Below are positions 15,347-17,097 of a DNA stretch of 17,097 nucleotides, piece after piece. Under the pieces are notes generated by a model. It saw only the letters and a program-made list of their open reading frames with translations, searched no databases and was not told the origin of the DNA. The DNA is from Gammaproteobacteria bacterium (GTDB taxonomy: Bacteria; Pseudomonadota; Gammaproteobacteria; Pseudomonadales; UBA3067): contig JAHRVS010000422.1 in assembly GCA_019090565.1 (NCBI GenBank), positions 1 to 17,097 on the forward strand. Reading direction: 5' to 3'. Position numbers and translations under genes: made by a program. How positions within the stretch are numbered: position 1 is the stretch's first letter; each line of letters opens with the position of its first letter.

Positions 15347-15484
15347 CGGGCTATTGAGTTTCTACTGGTTCGGCCATAGACGGCATTAAAACCTTGCTTA
15401 AAGTACTAATTTACAGGTGTAAACTCCGCTTTTCGCTCGGTTTTTCCTTATCTCTGGCTAGATTCAGTGAATTCCAACAGCCTG
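15347..15484. repeat. MITE-like element, copy B, between hvfA and hvfB
   Basis: A 138-bp element related to copy A at 7937-8070, in the same orientation. The right end GAATTCCAACAGCCTG (15469-15484) is the exact reverse complement of copy A's left end. The left end (15347-15362) matches that terminal repeat at 11 of 16 bases by eye. The shared core AAACTCCGCTTTTCGCT is at 15421-15437. Its well-conserved end faces the hvfB start, 48 bp away. It has no coding capacity and splits the precursor gene from the enzyme gene. Confidence 0.65.
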
Positions 15485-15531
15485 ATAAACCGCAAATATA
15501 AATCGCTCTCAAGCAATTTACTGGTGGCAAC

Positions 15532-16389
15532 ATGAACACGTCCTCTGCATTTCAGGGAGCGGGCCTTGGCCTAAGACGATCAATCATTGATTCGCTCTAC
15601 GAAAATATTCCTAACGATATCGATTTTTTCGAAGTCGCCCCTGAGAACTGGATTCATGTGGGTGGCCGCCTTGGAAAGCAGCTGCGTGCCATCAGCGAAC
15701 GTGTCCCACTTATCGCCCACGGCTTATCTCTTTCCGTAGGCGGCGTTCACCCTTTAGACAAGGAACTCATTGGCAACATTAAAGCCTTTCTCGATACCCA
15801 CCAAGCACCTCTTTACAGTGAGCACCTCAGTTACAGCAATGACGGCGGTCAACTGTATGACTTACTGCCACTGCCCTTTACCGAAGAGGCTGTTTCCCAT
15901 GTGTCTGCGCGCATCAGACAGGTGCAGGATATGCTCGGTCGACGCATAGCTATTGAAAATGTGTCCTATTACGTGACACCAGGAAAAGCCATGAGCGAGG
16001 CAGATTTTATATGTGCCGTCGTAAAGGAAGCTGATTGCAACTTGTTGCTTGACGTCAATAACGTCTACGTCAACAGTCAGAACCACCTCTATGACCCCGA
16101 AGCTTTTATACGTCGTATGCCTGCTGAACGTATTGCCTATATCCATATGGCGGGCCACCATGTAGAAGACGATGGTTTTATCGTAGACACCCACGGTGCC
16201 GACGTCATTGACCCCGTCTGGAAGCTGCTCGCATTCACTTACTCCTTGATCGGCGCCCCCCCTACCTTGCTGGAACGCGATTTTAATCTGCCCGAAATGC
16301 ATCACTTGCTGGCCGAAATAAATCAAATCAAACACCTTCAAAAAAACCAGGAGCTTCCCGATGGACGTAGCGCCCATTCAGCCGCCTAA
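15532..16389 (+). CDS. hvfB: HvfB-family MNIO (DUF692) RiPP maturase
   Basis: A 285-residue TIM-barrel enzyme of the multinuclear non-haem iron oxidative (MNIO, DUF692) family, which uses iron and oxygen to rearrange precursor cysteines. The metal-ligand motifs run in family order: FFEVAPENW (32-40), AHGLSLSVG (62-70), YSEHLSY (95-101), IENVSYY (141-147), LLLDVNNVYVN (171-181), YIHMAGHH (203-210), VDTHGAD (218-224) and LLERDFN (246-252). All expected His, Glu, Asp and Asn appear present, so it should be active. The ATG at 15532 has GGTGG just upstream. The gene overlaps hvfC by 29 bp. Length matches the family (about 280). Substrate is inferred to be the Cys-repeat peptide at 14926-15279 because of position; chemistry is inferred from the Haemophilus homologue. 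Confidence 0.92.
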   Translation: MNTSSAFQGAGLGLRRSIIDSLYENIPNDIDFFEVAPENWIHVGGRLGKQLRAISERVPLIAHGLSLSVGGVHPLDKELIGNIKAFLDTHQAPLYSEHLSYSNDGGQLYDLLPLPFTEEAVSHVSARIRQVQDMLGRRIAIENVSYYVTPGKAMSEADFICAVVKEADCNLLLDVNNVYVNSQNHLYDPEAFIRRMPAERIAYIHMAGHHVEDDGFIVDTHGADVIDPVWKLLAFTYSLIGAPPTLLERDFNLPEMHHLLAEINQIKHLQKNQELPDGRSAHSAA

Positions 16390-17097
16390 AAGCCCTTTGG
16401 CACAAACACAGGAAGATTTTACGCGCTATTTAAGAAACCCCACGTCGGTTCCAATGCCGAAAGGGCTCGACCCTCGCAGAATGGGGGTCTATCAAGAGCT
16501 GGTTTATGAAAACATCCTATCTTTACTCAGTGGTTTTTTTCCCGTTATGGACAGCCTCTTTACGGAAAAAAAATGGCGTGAGTTAATTGCAGAGTTTATC
16601 CGTGAATTTAAAGCGGAAACACCTTACTTCCCTAAACTAGGCGAAGAGTTTATCTTTTTTTTATCTGGCAGAAAGCAGCAAGATGATGAGCCTCCATTTC
16701 TGATTGAACTAGCCCATTATGAATGGATTGAACTGGAGCTATATATGAGCGAAGAGGCTCTACCAGCGCCTATTCCCGATAAAAAGCTCAGCGAAACTGG
16801 CTTGTCACTTTCACCCTTAGCGACACCACTTTGTTACTACTTCCCTGTTCATCGAATCAGCAAAGAATACCAACCCCTCACCCCTCCAGAGGAACCCAGT
16901 TATTTACTGGTATTTAGAGATGATGAGGATCAAGTACGATTTTTTGAATTGCAGGGTTTGAACTATCAATTACTGGTGCAGATATTTCAGTCTCCTGGTG
17001 CCCGTGCCGACGAATACCTGCAAGTCCTTTGCCCAAAGGGCTATTCAGACCCTCAGGCATTCATACAGCAAGGCATGGCTTTAATTTCAGACTTCAA
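16361..17097 (+). CDS. hvfC: HvfC-family (DUF2063) RiPP maturation partner, 3' end cut off
   Basis: An open frame of 245 codons that runs off the right edge without a stop. The N-terminal DUF2063 domain (about 17-105) shows QEDFTRYLRNP, then RRMGVYQELVYENILSLLSGFFPV and FIREFKAETPYF, as in HvfC/BufC proteins. A second, beta-rich domain follows (PVHRISKEYQP, YLLVFRDDEDQVRFFELQ). These partners bind the precursor and the MNIO enzyme and present the peptide for modification. The ATG at 16361 lies inside hvfB (29-bp overlap) and has a perfect AGGAG 7 nt upstream, so translation is probably coupled and efficient. Family members are about 250-260 residues, so only a few C-terminal residues should be missing. 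A DoxX-like gene often follows in such operons but lies outside the window. Confidence 0.88.
   Translation, partial: MDVAPIQPPKSPLAQTQEDFTRYLRNPTSVPMPKGLDPRRMGVYQELVYENILSLLSGFFPVMDSLFTEKKWRELIAEFIREFKAETPYFPKLGEEFIFFLSGRKQQDDEPPFLIELAHYEWIELELYMSEEALPAPIPDKKLSETGLSLSPLATPLCYYFPVHRISKEYQPLTPPEEPSYLLVFRDDEDQVRFFELQGLNYQLLVQIFQSPGARADEYLQVLCPKGYSDPQAFIQQGMALISDF

Noticed and set aside
7937..15484. A composite transposon bounded by the inverted 16-mer ends
   Set aside because: The DNA between is core genes, and each copy has its own decayed second end, so these are two separate short elements.

Overview
The window looks like chromosomal DNA of a marine-type gammaproteobacterium. The evidence is a moderate GC content, a PEP-CTERM/exosortase-linked exopolysaccharide cluster, and core genes (mpl, ubiX, a PPi-type phosphofructokinase) whose protein sequences read as gammaproteobacterial. 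A Cellvibrionales-like host is a guess from overall character and not a demonstrated placement. No rRNA, tRNA, CRISPR array, integrase or transposase gene was found.

Region 1 (1-4715, minus strand) is an envelope and exopolysaccharide block. In transcription order it has a PEP-CTERM (VPIPA-type) secreted protein, a GNVR/Wzz chain-length determinant, a CpsD/CapB-type P-loop ATPase (BY-kinase family), an ExeA/GspA-like AAA ATPase of the kind found in XrtA loci, and the first 22 codons of a UDP-GlcNAc 2-epimerase (wecB) running off the left edge. The chain-length protein and kinase would set polymer length and export. The exosortase that would process the PEP-CTERM protein is not in the window.

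Region 2 (4716-8859) holds an RND/MMPL-family exporter on the minus strand between two long non-coding stretches. The left stretch contains a possible three-way-junction RNA (5370-5459). The right stretch contains a MITE-like element and a decayed CZB (chemoreceptor zinc-binding) domain fragment.

Region 3 (8860-14183) is housekeeping mixed with small membrane proteins: an orphan three-helix membrane protein, a double TM2-domain protein, PPi-dependent phosphofructokinase, an orphan five-helix membrane protein, and an overlapping mpl-ubiX pair (murein peptide recycling and prenylated-FMN synthesis).

Region 4 (14926-17097) is the most interesting part. It is an HvfA-HvfB-HvfC type RiPP cluster: a secreted Cys-repeat precursor with seven EG[K/S/A]CG motifs, an MNIO (DUF692) multinuclear iron enzyme, and a DUF2063 partner protein that runs off the right edge. 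In Haemophilus influenzae the homologous system converts EGKCG cysteines to copper-binding oxazolone/thioamide groups. Here the array is dominated by EGSCG and built from near-identical 33-bp DNA repeats. A 138-bp MITE-like element and a stem-loop lie between the precursor and its modifying enzyme. A second copy of the same MITE sits upstream of the RND exporter in region 2.
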